Shown: in pieces, positions 25,574 to 38,450 of the stretch | Numbering within the stretch: position 1 is the first letter of the stretch | How the letters are laid out: every line of letters starts with the position of its first letter | From: Gyromitra esculenta | Taxonomy: Eukaryota; Ascomycota; Pezizomycetes; Pezizales; Discinaceae | DNA length: 64,000 nt | Assembly (NCBI GenBank): GCA_038503075.1 | Contig: JBCAML010000003.1 | Location: 2,108,001-2,172,000, forward strand | Direction: 5' to 3' | Translations under genes and position numbers: made by a program | Notes under the pieces: model-generated | Told to the model about the DNA's origin: nothing | The model's database searches: none | Seen by the model: only the letters and a program-made list of their open reading frames with translations

Positions 25574-27762
25574 GGACGAGCAGCGTAATTATAGTCGGCG
25601 AAAGGGTGGGGGGCAAGAAAGCGAGTGCCTGACCGCCACGGGGCGTCCAAACTGACAGTGCCCAAGAAAGTCAAGCCCTGGTCATCTGCTGCTGATTGCT
25701 TGCCTACGTCAGTTGCTGGTGTACTGATGAAGCTGGAAATCCGGAGCAGTGATCGTCAAAAGGGAGGCTGAAGAAGAAGACGGGTGTGAGTGGAGGGGCG
25801 AAGGATGTGGCAGGTGAGGTTGGGCAAGATAAGGTGAGGCCGAAGGAGGGGGATACGCGGGGATAGAGACTTGAGCACAATGTAGAACGGCGGTGGCAGT
25901 AGGCACTGGGCAATAGGTAGTATCTCCCTACTATGTACGTATCGTGGTCGCAGGGTAGGAGGGGACGAGAGCAGGCACGCAGACAAGCAAAAGCGGGAAT
26001 ATTCAACGCAGAGAATATCCAGATGGCAGATGGCAGATGTTCAGCTGCAAGTGATCTAACGGATGTAACAAGGAAGACCAGTGGACGGCAACGGGGATGC
26101 TGCTGGTCCTTCTTTCTCAACTTCTTCGCCTTCCACTCACACCAGATATTCCCCGATGGAAGATGGGAGGAGCGAGTCGCTTGATATCCTCTCCTTAATT
26201 ATAACGATAGTTACTATAGTCTCTCCTGCTTTTACTATCGCTGAAGGTCAAATACATGTAGTGTTGCACCCCACAGCACATTGCTTTGCGAATAACAGCA
26301 ATGCATACATGTAATCATAAAAAGACACCCATATTCCATATTTAGGCGGAGACGACTGGATTAAAATTGTCGCTGCGGGGATGCTCCGTTCCGGCGCTTC
26401 CAACGACCGGCACCGAACAATCCCCCCTTGGTAAATAATAAAATTCAATGTCAATGTCAATGTCAATGTCAATGTCAATGTCAATTGTTGAAAATTAAAT
26501 TAAATACAGCCGTTATTTTATTTTATTCTAAGAAGTAAAATCCAATCACACCACCATTCTCACTTCTTGCATCGCCCACTAAAGCTGCGTGCAGCCAATT
26601 ATTTTATCCAGCCAATTCGAAAATACAGACGCCGTATGCAACCAACCATCAATGTAAAGGCAAACGCCTCTCGATCTGTAACCTCCGTATACTCGCACTT
26701 CTAGAAAGAATTGACCGACTTGGCGAAATACACCAAAAACACGCATTTTCAACAACAAATAATATATTCTATAGTCATTGCATGTACACTAGAAATTGAT
26801 AAAGTCTAAAATGCATCTAAATGTATTGTAATTAAAAATATCAGGGTGAGTGAATGTACAGTGGTGGTGCAAAACAAGACTTGAAGGGTGTCATCTTTGG
26901 GTGTTACCAACAAGACAACTATCCAGCTCAACAACTGCACAATGATTTGCAGGCAGCACTTCTCACTTCATCATTGTACTTAAATGATAACATGTTCGTG
27001 AATCATAAATTTCTATAAGGGAAATATGTACTGTTAAAGGTGTGTTGATAGTTACTAATAGGCGAAATTTTTTCAGGTTTGATTACATATTCAAAACTAA
27101 AGATATATTCATCAGGCATGATTCAAAAAAACTCCAAAAATGAGAATGATAATGACTATAAGGCCCCTCAGTTACCATGAGTAGCACAAGGTATATAAAT
27201 TATCTCGGAGGTAAGAACTAGTAGTATCAGTGGGTGGGTGAAAGATAGGTGCATTGAGACACAATAGGTCAAACCAGAGTCAATTTTGATCACTTTGAAA
27301 AAATAATATATGAGGAGAATCCTCAAAGCCCACAGTGCATATTACTAAATTTGTTTATTCATTGGGTATATGGTGGGCTGGAAAACTAAACCTGAATGTG
27401 GTCACCCTGGTTGCGTTGTCGCAATCGGTCAATTCTTTTTAGAAGTGCGAGTACACCGCCTAGCTAGCCCAAACTAGAAATAGAGAGAGCTTTCGCAGAT
27501 TAGTTACGTGTTCCCCACCAAGCTACCTACAATGCTCAAGCTTCTAGAGCCACTCCCTCATCAGCGTTTTGTTTCCGTCAAGTGCATTCATACAGTACGA
27601 GAAAATGGGGTGAGTCTACTACTGTATTATTGGGAAATGCTAGTTTGATTCTAGAGAAAGCTACCGTATTTACGCTGGCGATCTAGTATTAGTTCAGAAT
27701 GCCGCACATATGCTGTACTAGTTGCGTCCCCTATACTGTAATGTGATGTCCGTTTTCTAGGA
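25574..27762. other. gap upstream of the Zds gene
   Basis: The Zds promoter is expected at the left end. Overlapping short frames on both strands (25704-26120, 25933-26314) have biased composition and no family match. TACATGTA lies at 26253 and 26306. Beyond 26500 the stretch is AT-rich with nothing recognisable. Confidence 0.4.
26445..26485. repeat. hexanucleotide tandem repeat (TCAATG)6
   Basis: Six perfect copies of TCAATG, followed by a partial copy, in non-coding DNA. This is a candidate variable-number marker. Confidence 0.9.
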
Positions 27763-27981
27763 TTAAATGTAGCGTTGGACTTCCGCCCCAAGGTTCTGTA
27801 CGTCTTCTTGAAATTTCTCAAGATTCTTTTCGGCCCAGCCAATATCTCCCTTGACTCTATCAGTCTTGATATCGAGATTGTTCACAGCCAGTGTAGTCCA
27901 TGAGGCAGCACGAGGCAGGGGTCCACGAGGACGAGCTGCCCTGCAGTATGTTTTGCTGCTTGCCTCGAGCCGCCCGAGGAT
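27763..27981 (-). CDS. possible last exon of an unknown coiled-coil protein
   Basis: On the minus strand a 73-codon open segment follows an AG acceptor (just above 27981) and ends at TAA (27763-27765). Its last part reads TLAVNNLDIKTDRVKGDIGW and continues AEKNLEKFQEDVQNLGAEVQ. This has the charge pattern and heptad-like spacing of a helical coiled coil rather than of random translation. I could not join it to convincing upstream exons; a stretch around 28050-28085 (LARWLEALEELI) is a candidate. It could be a small complex subunit such as a BLOC-1 or kinetochore-type protein, or chance. The family is not recognised. Confidence 0.3.
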   Translation of the reverse strand: MLGRLEASSKTYCRAARPRGPLPRAASWTTLAVNNLDIKTDRVKGDIGWAEKNLEKFQEDVQNLGAEVQRYI

Positions 27982-30005
27982 CTTTCAGTGCATTGAAGGT
28001 TGTGACATTCGTGTTTGCTAGGATGAATTAATTCCTCAAGTGCCTCAAGCCACCTCGCCAATCCGTTCGTTGTCACTCTACTCAAAAAAAGAAAGGTGAA
28101 AGACTTTATCTATTATCTCAGGACAAGGTAGAAGCCCTCTACGTTTAGCTTACATGTAATTATATCATCGTTCCGCCAAGACAAACATGTAGCGTTCCTT
28201 ATGTATATCCCGGAACGTTCTCATTTCTACGCTGTAGAATCTAGGAATTATTGCGTGTGTTCTGCATTTCAGAAACTAGAGGCACCATTTACTTCACAAA
28301 ATGACCTTCGTTACGCTGCGATATTTAGGCTCTGCCCCCTTTTTTCAAGGCCCCTTCGCCGCAACCCTTTGTTCACTTTGTTCATCTCCCCACGGTATTT
28401 TGGTCATTATGGATTAATGCTCAGGTAACCACCTTAAAATGCTTTTACTAGCCACAGAATTAGTAGTACAGCCATGTAAGAAAAGTCCTGGCACCTCCAA
28501 AGCTTGACTGCTGAACAATTTAGACTGTAGTCTCCACTATAGGTGGTAATAAAATTATGAGGGTATTATTTAGTACTACAGGATTTATGGAATTTGCTCT
28601 TATCACTATCTCCCTCTGAATGGTGATCTTGCGACTGTTTGGCGCCGAATGGACGATGGTGCTAGTACGCGGCTGTACTTTTACATGTTTATGTACATGT
28701 AATTTCCAGCCGCTTATATGAGTCCTGTGTGATACAAGCGGTTATTCGCAAGTGGCCAATCGCAATTATGAACCCTGACAGCAATAGACGCTTTCCACAT
28801 ACTATGCCTGCAGTAGTCGATCCCACCTGCGTATTTCCCCAATTGAACAGTGGGAAAAGTAACATTGCCACAACCAATCTTGAACCACTTAAATCTAGAA
28901 CTTGTGCTGACTGGTTAATATATTAGATAAGTGTATCTTATTGGCGATGACGAAGATTGAGACATTCATCAATATTTCCTGATGCTAGGCTACCGATGTC
29001 TCACTGCTCTAGGTCAACAATAGGAGCATCGCTTTTTTTATTTTTTTGAGTCAATCTTCAAGATCTTCAGAGCTTGGAAGCACTCCAGTGAAGGCTGCAT
29101 CTTGCTGGTTCATTCCACCATTTCGCATCCGAATCTTAGCATCATGGCCACTCACTCGTATGGAGTGACAGCATGTAGTCATTGACATATACCTGATGGC
29201 AAGAGAAGGCATAGGCACAGAGAGGATGCAAACCTTGCTTTGTTCTTACTTACCGTGGAACTTTATATCACTTGGTTTTCGCACCTCCACAACCACACAC
29301 AACCCCATAGATACCAAAATTCGGCGACAAATGCGTCTATCCACAATGATTCCTCATCCCCACCCTAAACCCCCGTCCCAATTATCCCTTTTTAACCCAG
29401 TATCAATAATATTCAACAGGCTCCTTTTCACCAACTTTTCCGCAGCCCACCATGCCAGTTCCCCCTGATAAATGATACTGTACAATGGGCAAAGCTAAAA
29501 GAATAAAATACAATGTCCACATTACCTTGCTCCCCAACCCTCGAAGCAAAGGGGAGAATCCGAATGAAATTCGAGGGCAGAGGAGGTCAGAATCGGTGTC
29601 TTTGCGAAAAAAATATGAACGAGAAGAAGAGCAAAGATTTTGAAAGAATGGAAGTGGCTAAGCGAGCCGGAAGGGGGGAGAGTAAACGAATAAAAAGGAA
29701 AGAGATATATAAAATAAAATAAAATGCCAAAAATTCATAATACCCAGTGCTTCCTCGGATCAAAAGCATCCCGACGTAGGAGATAAGCTAAAAATAAATA
29801 AAAAGCATAGAACCTCCCATGCCGATTAAGGAAAAAGCTAAATAAATAAGGGGCAAAAATGGGGAGTACGAAAAGAAAAGAAAAGGGGAGGAAAACAAAT
29901 ATTTTGTGCGTTCCATACACTTAGGGCAAAAACCGAACCTTTCCACATCCTCCTGACCGCACATAACGCCTAAACACATAGATTCGAGGTTTACCTCGTG
30001 AAAAA
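27982..30005. other. gap, possible upstream exons of the 27.8-kb gene
   Basis: No firm coding sequence is seen. TACATGTA lies at 28151 and 28694. A sequence at about 28466-28497 (TACAGCCATG, then AAAAGTCCTGGCAC) resembles the terminal repeat of the element at 50632-51148 but has no inverse partner nearby. The right end should be the 3' UTR of the Rgt1-like gene. Confidence 0.35.
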
Positions 30006-32801
30006 TTACAAAAGTATCGACCCTAGATACCCATGCCTCTGCAGTCGGTCAGCATCCAACTGCTTATTCATTGAGCTCGTTGGCGTCCCCGTGGGGCTTC
30101 TCTCGCCAACCGCCAGCTCCGCCAAATGCTGCAGGCTACCATGGCCGGGTTGTATTTCCGGATTAGAGTTACTAAACCGTTCCTGTTTCCGTCTGTTTAT
30201 TAAGTCCTTGATCGCCATGTCCCATCCAAGGCCATCGTCCCGTGTGGCAATACCCCTGCGTTCTTCTAACGCGTCCGCCAGCTGCTGTATACTTTTCCAA
30301 GCCTCATCTCTTGTTTCCGAAATCTCACTCAACTCGACGAGAGTCAGAAGAGAAAATGCTGCAAAATGGTGATTGAGTGGTGTGATAGGTGTTTGAGAAC
30401 CGGCCAACATAGCCGCCATCTTCTGAGCTGGTCCTAAGAGTTGGTGAGGTTCTGCTGAATTATATCGAAGCGTCAATAGTTTGACGTGATAGTACGCTAC
30501 GTGGAGAAGGGTCAAAGAGCCCCAAACGCTGTCCACGCTCTCTCGGAAGCGTTCAAGCTCACCACGGAGAATTCTTGAGACGAAAGGGTTGAGTGACGCT
30601 GCTGATGTCGTTTCGTCTGCGATAGAAAAGGCTTCTGCGAGGTGCCCCAAAATGCAGGACAGACCTGTCGGCCGGTCAATCCAACTGTCGTTAAGTTTAT
30701 ATATTCGTTTTCAGACTTACGTGCAATGTGAAACGGGGTCAAGCCAAGCAGTTTTTGATCCTCAAGCACAAAAACAACGCTTGAATCTGGAATAAACAAC
30801 GGGCTCGATGTGCTTATCGCATGCCAGCGATCCAAAATCACCAAGACTATCCATGCCCGTCTACCAAGCTTCTCATCTGAGTCGGGATCCCCACCTGCAA
30901 ACTGTTCTCGGCTTCGGTTGCTGTGTAACTTGAGATTATACGCTAACCCCACAGCCGCGCCAAGCCACGCTGCCCTGGGTGGACCGAGTTGACCGCGTAT
31001 GGTTGCCGGCCCGTGATTATCGGCTTCAAGGCCCATAAGTATCATTGTCTGCAGATACAAAAGATTTGTAGGCATGGTTCTCACAGCGGGGTTTTCGAAT
31101 TGAGATGCCACCGTCAATTCACACACCCTTTTTGTGTTCGCCACTGATGAGTTTGCCCGGAGACTTGAAGATGGGCTTGTTCGCATAGCAGAATAGAGTG
31201 CTTCCAAAAAGGCTTCTCGCATAGTTGCGGAACAATTGACTAGTCGCTGATGTAAACGATCCTTTGAATGTGGTAGTAGCGGAAAGGTAGGATGTATCAG
31301 TTCGTAGTACCTGCATTTTGTTATTTCAAGATGTAATGAAGTTTACATCCACGCGATTCATTTTAGGCACCCGCGTCTCATAAGATCACTTACTGGTCAA
31401 TCGCTTTATCATCCCACTCAAATCCACCCATGTCAACCGGCGTTGAACTCGCTGCCGACCGTTGCATATCCGGGGCATCAAATAGGAAGCTCGTACTCTG
31501 ACGTCGGCCACCAACATCTGATCCACCCTTCCAGTATTGCCCCATACTAGTTGGGGATATAGTAGTTCTATATCCTGATGGGTTCCCTTCAGCTGTTGAT
31601 GAGGAAAGAAGGGGCGATTGATGGGATGACTGCTGATGTGTATGCGAAAGCGGGAGAAGAGGTGGCGGAGGCGGTGGTTGTTGGGGGTGGGGAAGTTGCC
31701 GCTGTGGTTGGGATTCGTGTTGTAGAAGTTGCGCTCTTTGCTGGTGCTGGTGTTGATTTGTTGGATGGAATGAATCGATGGATGGTAGTCGCTCGTTCGA
31801 TCTACCTGTCGGGTTTGGCTGCGACAGTGGTTGAAGGTGCACTGTTGACTGAAAATCGCTTGATGAAGAAAGCGTCCGCTTTCTTCCTTGTTTTTGAGTG
31901 TTTGGTGGCCCTGTTGGTGGGGGAGACGTCGAGTCGGACGGACCCGGCGAGTGGTCTCCTTCACCCGCCACACCCGAGCCGTATGAATGTAGATCGCCAG
32001 TAGAAATGGAATTCTCAAGGGTGTTTAATCTATCGGCCAATTCTTTGATGTAGCTAGGACGTAGGATTGATTAGAGAGGAACTTGTGAATCTATGAAAAT
32101 GTGTTCCATCTTACCCTTTACTTGGGCCTCGCTTCATAGGTACCCTACTGAACGAACACTTGGAACCCACTCGCTTACAGCTTGAGCACTGTTCCACCCC
32201 CGACTCCGAAGTCGCATCGCAGCGTATCTACACATCGCTTAGCAAGAGCTGCGCAGTGACGCAGACCGATCCCAGAGATTCGAACCTTTTTACGCCGACA
32301 CTCATCGCAAGCGCGTGATACCTTAGATCTCTTGCGTGGAGCCGTGTCGCCTGATATGCCTTCTAATCCTTGCGTCGAGTCACTTAGTCCTAATGATACG
32401 GTTCTTGGTGAAATTGGTTGTCGCGAATCGTTTACTGAAGCTCCTGATTGAGTCGCGCCGGGCATTGGCGAAACAATCGGTGGCAGACCACGGGGTATGC
32501 TTCGTTCCGACGAAGAAACAAGCATTGAACCTGGCGGCGAGAGTCGCTGGTGATGCGAAAAGAAAGAGCTCGAATTCCCATCGCCTGGAGAATTCGTCGG
32601 GTTGTATTGTTGACGTTGATCGTTGATCTGCGAGTGCGTATGGTGCGTATGTACGTTCGCACGTGGAGTAGAAGACGACGGCGACGAGGAAGCGAACAAA
32701 AGCGGACTTTTTGGCCGAGAAGAGCTGGCTGCAACTGCAGGAACCGTAGCCCCGGCAGCCGAGGTATGTGACGGAGTGGCTGCAACTTCCGCCATTGCCA
32801 T
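30006..32801 (-). CDS. Zn2Cys6 transcription factor, Rgt1-like (glucose response)
   Basis: Five exons: 32801-32286, 32227-32115, 32053-31394, 31310-30721, 30664-30006 (2538 nt, 845 aa). Yeast Rgt1 represses hexose-transporter genes when glucose is absent. The zinc cluster spans the first two junctions: ACDECRRKK, then IRCDATSESGVEQCSSCKRV, then GSKCSFSRVPMKRGPSKGY. The spacing is CX2CX6CX10CX2CX6C, and RVPMKRGPSKGY is the linker typical of Rgt1-type factors. A dimerisation stretch (IKELADRLNTLENSI) follows. The middle is Gln/Pro-rich. The fungal transcription-factor middle-homology region runs from about residue 430 (YYELIHPTFPLLP) through RRAWIVLVILDRWHA. The first intron uses a GTTCGA donor and cuts the zinc cluster between KK and IRC. 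The start ATG is followed by a second ATG two codons later. Which yeast gene it corresponds to is inference; the zinc-cluster class is certain. Confidence 0.9.
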
Positions 32802-33231
32802 GACAGAGCAGTGAGAATAACTGATCAGAACAATAACATAATTCGCCGAATACTTTATATATATATTATTCTTCTACTCCTGTGAGAAATCCAACGAAAA
32901 TCTTGTGTATGTACGCCTGTAGTATGGTATGTATGTATGTACGCTGCGCGAGCTGCCCTATGTACTGCTTTGTTTTGTCTTATGAGATATCCGGTGAATA
33001 GCACTTATATTCGACTGGAGAGCGAACGGGATTGATGGGATTGATGGAGATATGAATGGCTAGGTTTGGTAGGTCTGAAGAAGAAAAGTGGGTGGTGGGT
33101 TAGGGAGACGAGTGATGTATCAGATCTACCTTCTCGAAAGACAAGCAGGAGCAAGCAAGCAAGAGCAGCAGTGGTAGAAGGAAGGAGGGTAGGAGAAGGT
33201 TGACGCGAAGGAGAAGAAGGATGAGGTCGAT

Positions 33232-33261
33232 GCTGCTGCTGCTGCTGATGATGATGATGAT
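33232..33261. repeat. compound trinucleotide repeat (GCT)5(GAT)5
   Basis: Five GCT units run directly into five GAT units. The repeat lies about 430 bp upstream of the Rgt1-like start codon. Confidence 0.9.
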
Positions 33262-36200
33262 GGATGGGGAAGGGATGGAAGGGGACAGATCTGACAAGCC
33301 AAATGCAAGAGGGTGCGGGGGGGCTTTTTTGGGTTTCGGGAGAGTGAAAAACGTGGGAAAAATATGGGGAGACCGGAAGAGGGGAAAAACGTCGTTTGGG
33401 GGGGAATGGACCCCAGAATTCCCCCGGGATTTCTTTTGCGCGTTGCTCGTTATGCAGAACGGCGCGCACGCGTGCTTTACTTACTTGTTTAATAGTACCC
33501 AGCACGTATATAGTGTTGCCATGTACCAATGGCGCGAATCGAATCGAGCAAGGAGGCACAGCAGCAACAGGGCACCGCGATGGACAGAGGGGGCTACTGC
33601 AGCCAACTCCCAGCAAAAGCAGGAGGGCAGGTTCCAGCTGGCCCCGTGAGCCGGGAAGACCGAGGGCTATACTTGCGTCAAATGGACCGAGTGCTGGGAA
33701 GGGAGTGCGAGAATTGTGTGGGGACGGCAATTTCTGGGGGGAGGGAGGATGGGAATACTGGAGGAAGAAGCCGCCGCAGGTCCTGGGAGGGAAAAACTCG
33801 TCGAAGGTACGGAAAGAAGAAAAAAAAAGAGAGAGATATGAGGGAGGGGGGGCAGAATAGAAGGAGAGAAAACGGCAAGCACAGCCAAAAACCCGTACAC
33901 ACAACTAACGCACAGACACTGCAATTGACACCGGAGAAAAACGGTGTTTATGCAGGAGAAGAATGATGAGATCCTGAATGGAAGAAGATGATGTTCTTCC
34001 CATCCTCCTGTGAATATGATCCCTCAACTTCCCCCCAGGGACTTCTAAAAACCGCCTCCAGTAAAACAAGACTTGCACTGCCCGTGGCGTTGTCTCAAAA
34101 TGAACCAGAGCCTCTCCAAAAATCGGATGAGAAATGTGCTGGGTATACGGAGTAGTGAGGGCTGTATGTAGGATCTCGGTACATAGACAGCGGGCGTAAG
34201 TGGAAAATGACGGGGCATGGTGACGAGTTAGACGAAGGCTTGGAACGTTAGCATGGGAATACTGGGAAGGTGGGGTTGGGCTGGGGACTTTCTCGGATCC
34301 GGGGGTTGGAACTACGGGTTGTCGTTGGTGTGGAGAAAAGTTGGAGTTGGTCCCAGTTGGACTGGTCCAAGGACTAAAAAAGCCACACTTGGTACCACCG
34401 CGAAACAACTTCATGTCATCGCCAGAGTCCCGGTATCCCCGTCCCGCTCCCTAATAAGCTTTTAAATTGCAAACTCTAGACAGAAACGTAGACCGCTAGA
34501 ACAATAAATACCAGGTGCTCCCATCAAGTTACTGCTTCAATTGTTGCTTATTTCTGCCTCAGCGATGGATGGATTATGCAATAGGCGGATCGAGCCCTTC
34601 TGCCCCCAGGAAGTCCGGGGTAACTGGTTCGCATGCTCGACACCCCTCACAAAACTCTACGGGGAAATGAAATGCAGCCCGAATGCATATGCACTCCTCG
34701 TTGTTTGGGTTACACAGAAATGACAAGGAAACAAGTTAAAACCGAATGGGTTTTCATGAGAGGGCGCGAGACACGGCTCTTTTACCTCGGTGAGTGATCG
34801 GCCGCTGTCCTCCTGCTTCCCGTCTCGCCGAATCGTCCCCCTTTAACAAAGCCCTTTTGTTCACAACGGTCAAACACAGTTCGCGAGTCGTCTTCTCCCG
34901 CAAATCGGAAAGGCGTGTTGTCTCGTGAGCCACAATACGGTACGATACAAATCTCTGGGATGAGGTCTGCAATGACGATCTTTATCCGAACACGCGAGAC
35001 CCTGCTGGCCGCTTAGCTGCATTCACGGCCGCCGACGGGTTGGGAGAGAAGTTCTTCCGTGGAGGCTCAATTCGCAAATAAGCAGCCTCCGGTAGCGGGG
35101 AAAAAAGAGAATCACCAACACGCGCTATGTACGGCGATCTATATCGAGCAACCACCTGATCTAACCACCATGCGAGCAGGTACTGGTTAAGTGCAATTTA
35201 GCAGTGTTTTAGCTACCGCAAATTCAGTCGGTTGGGACCGAATCGCCAAGGCGGGGAGGTGGGGAATCACTAGGGGTGGAATTCCTACATACCGGATTTG
35301 CTGCTAGTCAGCCGGATGAATTCACTGCCGACTTCCGGTGCCGGAGCGGAGCCCTATGGGATGGAAATTCTCAAGTAGTGCTGAGCTCCTCTCTGGTGCA
35401 AAGACAAACCATCACTGCTATCATCTCGAGATGTTGGTTATTCATTCACAGCTGATCACGTATTACACACGCGGGGGAGAGCGAGCACTGCTGGATTCCG
35501 AAAACAGAACCCCATTATATAAACGTTATCCAAATATGTGCTATCCCAAACAATGAACATCTGACAGGTCACTCGTGTCCCCATACCTTGCTTCCTTGTA
35601 CCTACCTGCAAATAATTTCCATCCTCATGACCCCAGGCTCCAGCAAAATAATTTTCCGTTTCACCCAGTCCCTTCTTGGAAAGTGGGGTCTGTGAGTATC
35701 GAGAAGCCGTTTCCCCGCTGGAGACCGAACATGGCCAACTCGAGACGACGAGGATTCCCAGAAGAGCACCCCACATGTTTCCGAATGAAACGGATCATCT
35801 GAGCAGACAGATAATTGTTAAAATGGTTGATATTTTAGCCGGGAGGGGGAATTTGGCCTTGGTAGTTTCTTGCTATTACTAACTAACTGATTCCGTTTTG
35901 GCTTGATGGTCTCCTTTTTGAGAGGACGAATCGGAAAACGCTTAGTTGATGCTTGGGGGTGTGGTTACATGCATTCACATCAACAGCTCCCAAGCCTGGC
36001 CCCGCTGCGGAAGAGCCTGAATGCTGTTTTTCCCATCCATGGTTTGTGACCCAAGCCGATGGGTAACTAGTTCGGAATAATCAATTCCGGAATTTCAAGG
36101 GGAGAAGCCGGCGACGGGTCCGGTCGTCCAGCGATCGATGAAGTTAAAAATGAGGGGCATCATCACGCCTGTCTCGCGGATCAACTTCGGCGTAAATTTT

Positions 36201-36332
36201 GTGACACTCACACCCTTTAATCAACTTCTCGGCACAGCAACCAGCCAACGACAACGCTTGAGACGACGCCACTCTGTGTATGCTCTGTGGACAGTACGTG
36301 TGGTACAGAAATTTTTTTCTTTACGGAATATG

Positions 36333-36701
36333 TACTCGTATTCTCGCGACGTTTCCGAACTGGCCTGGGTCCGCATGGGGGGCAGACCAGTAAAGAAGTA
36401 GCGAGAAGTAGGTTCTAACCAACTAAATAGTGAATCTTAGTTGAAATAAAGTGTATTTGACTTGCATACCTAGTTCTGAGGCTCAGAAGAGGTCCAAAAC
36501 CCTCAACTTTTATAATCTAAACCTAGACCTAAGTGACCACAGCTTTCACTGCTACTTGGTTGGCTAGATTTCAGGTACCTGCTGTTCACTATTCGTTGAC
36601 TGGCTGAAATCTCACTGAGTTTTACCGCTCGCTACTACTCTGCTGGTCTGCACCTTCGTGTGGACCCAGGCCAGTTCGGAAACGTCGCGAGAATACGAGT
36701 A
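36333..36701. repeat. inverted repeat with 40-bp perfect arms (fold-back element)
   Basis: The left arm at 36333-36372 begins TACTCGTATTCTCGCGACGT and the right arm at 36662-36701 is its exact reverse complement over 40 bp. Degenerate pairing continues inward (36376-36412 with 36625-36660, sharing GCAGACCAG and GTAGCGAG). The loop is about 215 bp beyond that. The arms could be part of a larger decayed transposon. A weak third copy of the arm (GTTTCGGAACTGGCTTGGGT, then GGCAGACC) lies at about 60296-60343. Confidence 0.8.
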
Positions 36702-38450
36702 TACCGCATGTAGCATCCGCATTCCACAAAAGCAATGGTCGCTACAGGTCAAGGTACAAGGAACATGTCTTTGGTACATACATATGCTCTGCTCAGATAC
36801 ACACACATACCAAAAGATAGAGAAAAAGCCTAAGTCGCCCCCCCATTCAAACACAGGATTGCCTGTGCAGTGATCAGAGCTATTACCATTCCCGCAGGGC
36901 TAGACATCGGTAATGTACCTGGCATATATAACATTGGTACACGAGCGATCGTGGGGACCAGAGTTTGTCGTCGAAAGTATCGTTGTTTTAACGATTGTGT
37001 TTGGCGGCTCCTGACGGTTGGCAGCGGTCACTCGCTGCTGTGGCTAGATGGGTGAAGTTTTCAACAGAACTCATCCCCTGTGTCGCCTGGCCTCACCGTT
37101 TGACGACGACCGGAGATCAAAACAAATCAAGCCTGTTGTCATTGTTGTTGTCGTCGTCTCTCCCGTCGCGTAAACATCGAATAGAAGCCTCAGCATGCCA
37201 TATTTTTGGCTTCCCTAGCCTGCCGTGGGTTACTGTGTGGTAACTAGAAAAAAATAGCAGCTGCCACTCGGTGATTGGCCAACGTGGATCCAGAGGTGTC
37301 CATAATAGCCTGTCAGGCCGGCAGACTTTCTCCTCTTTTTCCCCCACGTATGGTGCTGATTGTATGTATTTAGCGCCATCCCACGTTTAGCTGGAGCTTG
37401 TGATTCCTGCCCTCTTTGGTGTAAACCACGTTGGTCTGGGAATCGACATAAGACCGTTAATACTGCTGTTTTTGTACCATTTTACTTTCGTTTTAGTTTT
37501 TGCCTTGCTTTGCCTAGCTGCTGCTAGAGAGGTGGTGCCGTGCCGCAGCTCCTGCTGGGCTCTCAAGGGTAGACTTGGCCTGTGAGAACAAGACTGGAGG
37601 GAGAAGAAGGTCGTAGACAGTGGGCTACTGCTGGCTGGTTGGGGTTGGGGCTTGCGCGGTGCTCTGTTCTTTTGCTCTCTCCACGCCCTTTCTTCTTCTG
37701 GATCAGGTTGCTTCTTTCTGGCTGCATTTCCCACCGGATTAACCAGTCAGCGAAAGGCTTGCCAGCGCGGCCTCTCCACCAATCTGAGTCCACCATCCCA
37801 TCCACCACAGTTCACCGATCCTTGCCCTTTCGCCTTTTGCGATTCCCGTTAAAGCTCCCGTTTCTCCCTGCTTCCGGGCTCTTCTTCTTTTCTCTTTTTC
37901 TCTTCTTCTTCCCATTCCTACACCCTTTCCGCCCCTTGGATACTGAGAAGACTCTACGGATTTTGGTGTTCCGCTCGGACGTCCGCGTGAACGCTTTCGA
38001 AGCCGGCGCCAATACGGCCCGTGCAAGGCGAGGGGCCATCAACCTTCAGAGCTGAATTGGTTTTTTTTGTGTGCGTGGCGGCGTTTTGGGGTGTTTTGCT
38101 TTCAGTACTGTTCAACGGGGGCGTCAAAGTCAGTCAGTCAGTCGCTATAACCATTCTTCTCCGGCGACAAAGATATCCTCGAAAGTACTTTCCATTTTTT
38201 GTTCTTCAAACTACATACTGCTTTTCTTCCTTGTTTAAAATAACCAATCCTACACCGTATCAAATCTGTCTCTCACTCTCTCACTCTCACTGTCTTGGCC
38301 GGGCTCGGTGAGATTGATTTCCCAGAAAAGTGGTCAGACAGTGACCGTCTCTCTGTTCAGAAGAACCACCAAAAATTTCAGTCAATTTTTGAAATTTGAT
38401 CGCACCCCGCTCGACTATAACGTCGAGCGGCGTTTTCAGTTGCATTCAAG

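Larger units (their letters stand above)
32802..38450. other. 5.6-kb space between divergent regulator genes
   Basis: The space separates the Rgt1-like gene (minus) and the copper-fist gene (plus), so both promoters lie here. Long open frames overlap on both strands at 33005-33966 (up to 299 codons). They are low-complexity and match nothing, which fits a compositionally biased leader or promoter rather than genes. The inverted-repeat pair at 36333-36701 is listed separately. Pyrimidine-rich DNA at 37850-38300 probably marks the copper-fist promoter and leader. Confidence 0.4.

Noticed and set aside
33005..33966. Overlapping long open frames on both strands (up to 299 codons)
   Set aside because: The translations are low-complexity, they exist on both strands at once, and none shows a family motif. 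They reflect stop-poor biased DNA upstream of the Rgt1-like gene.
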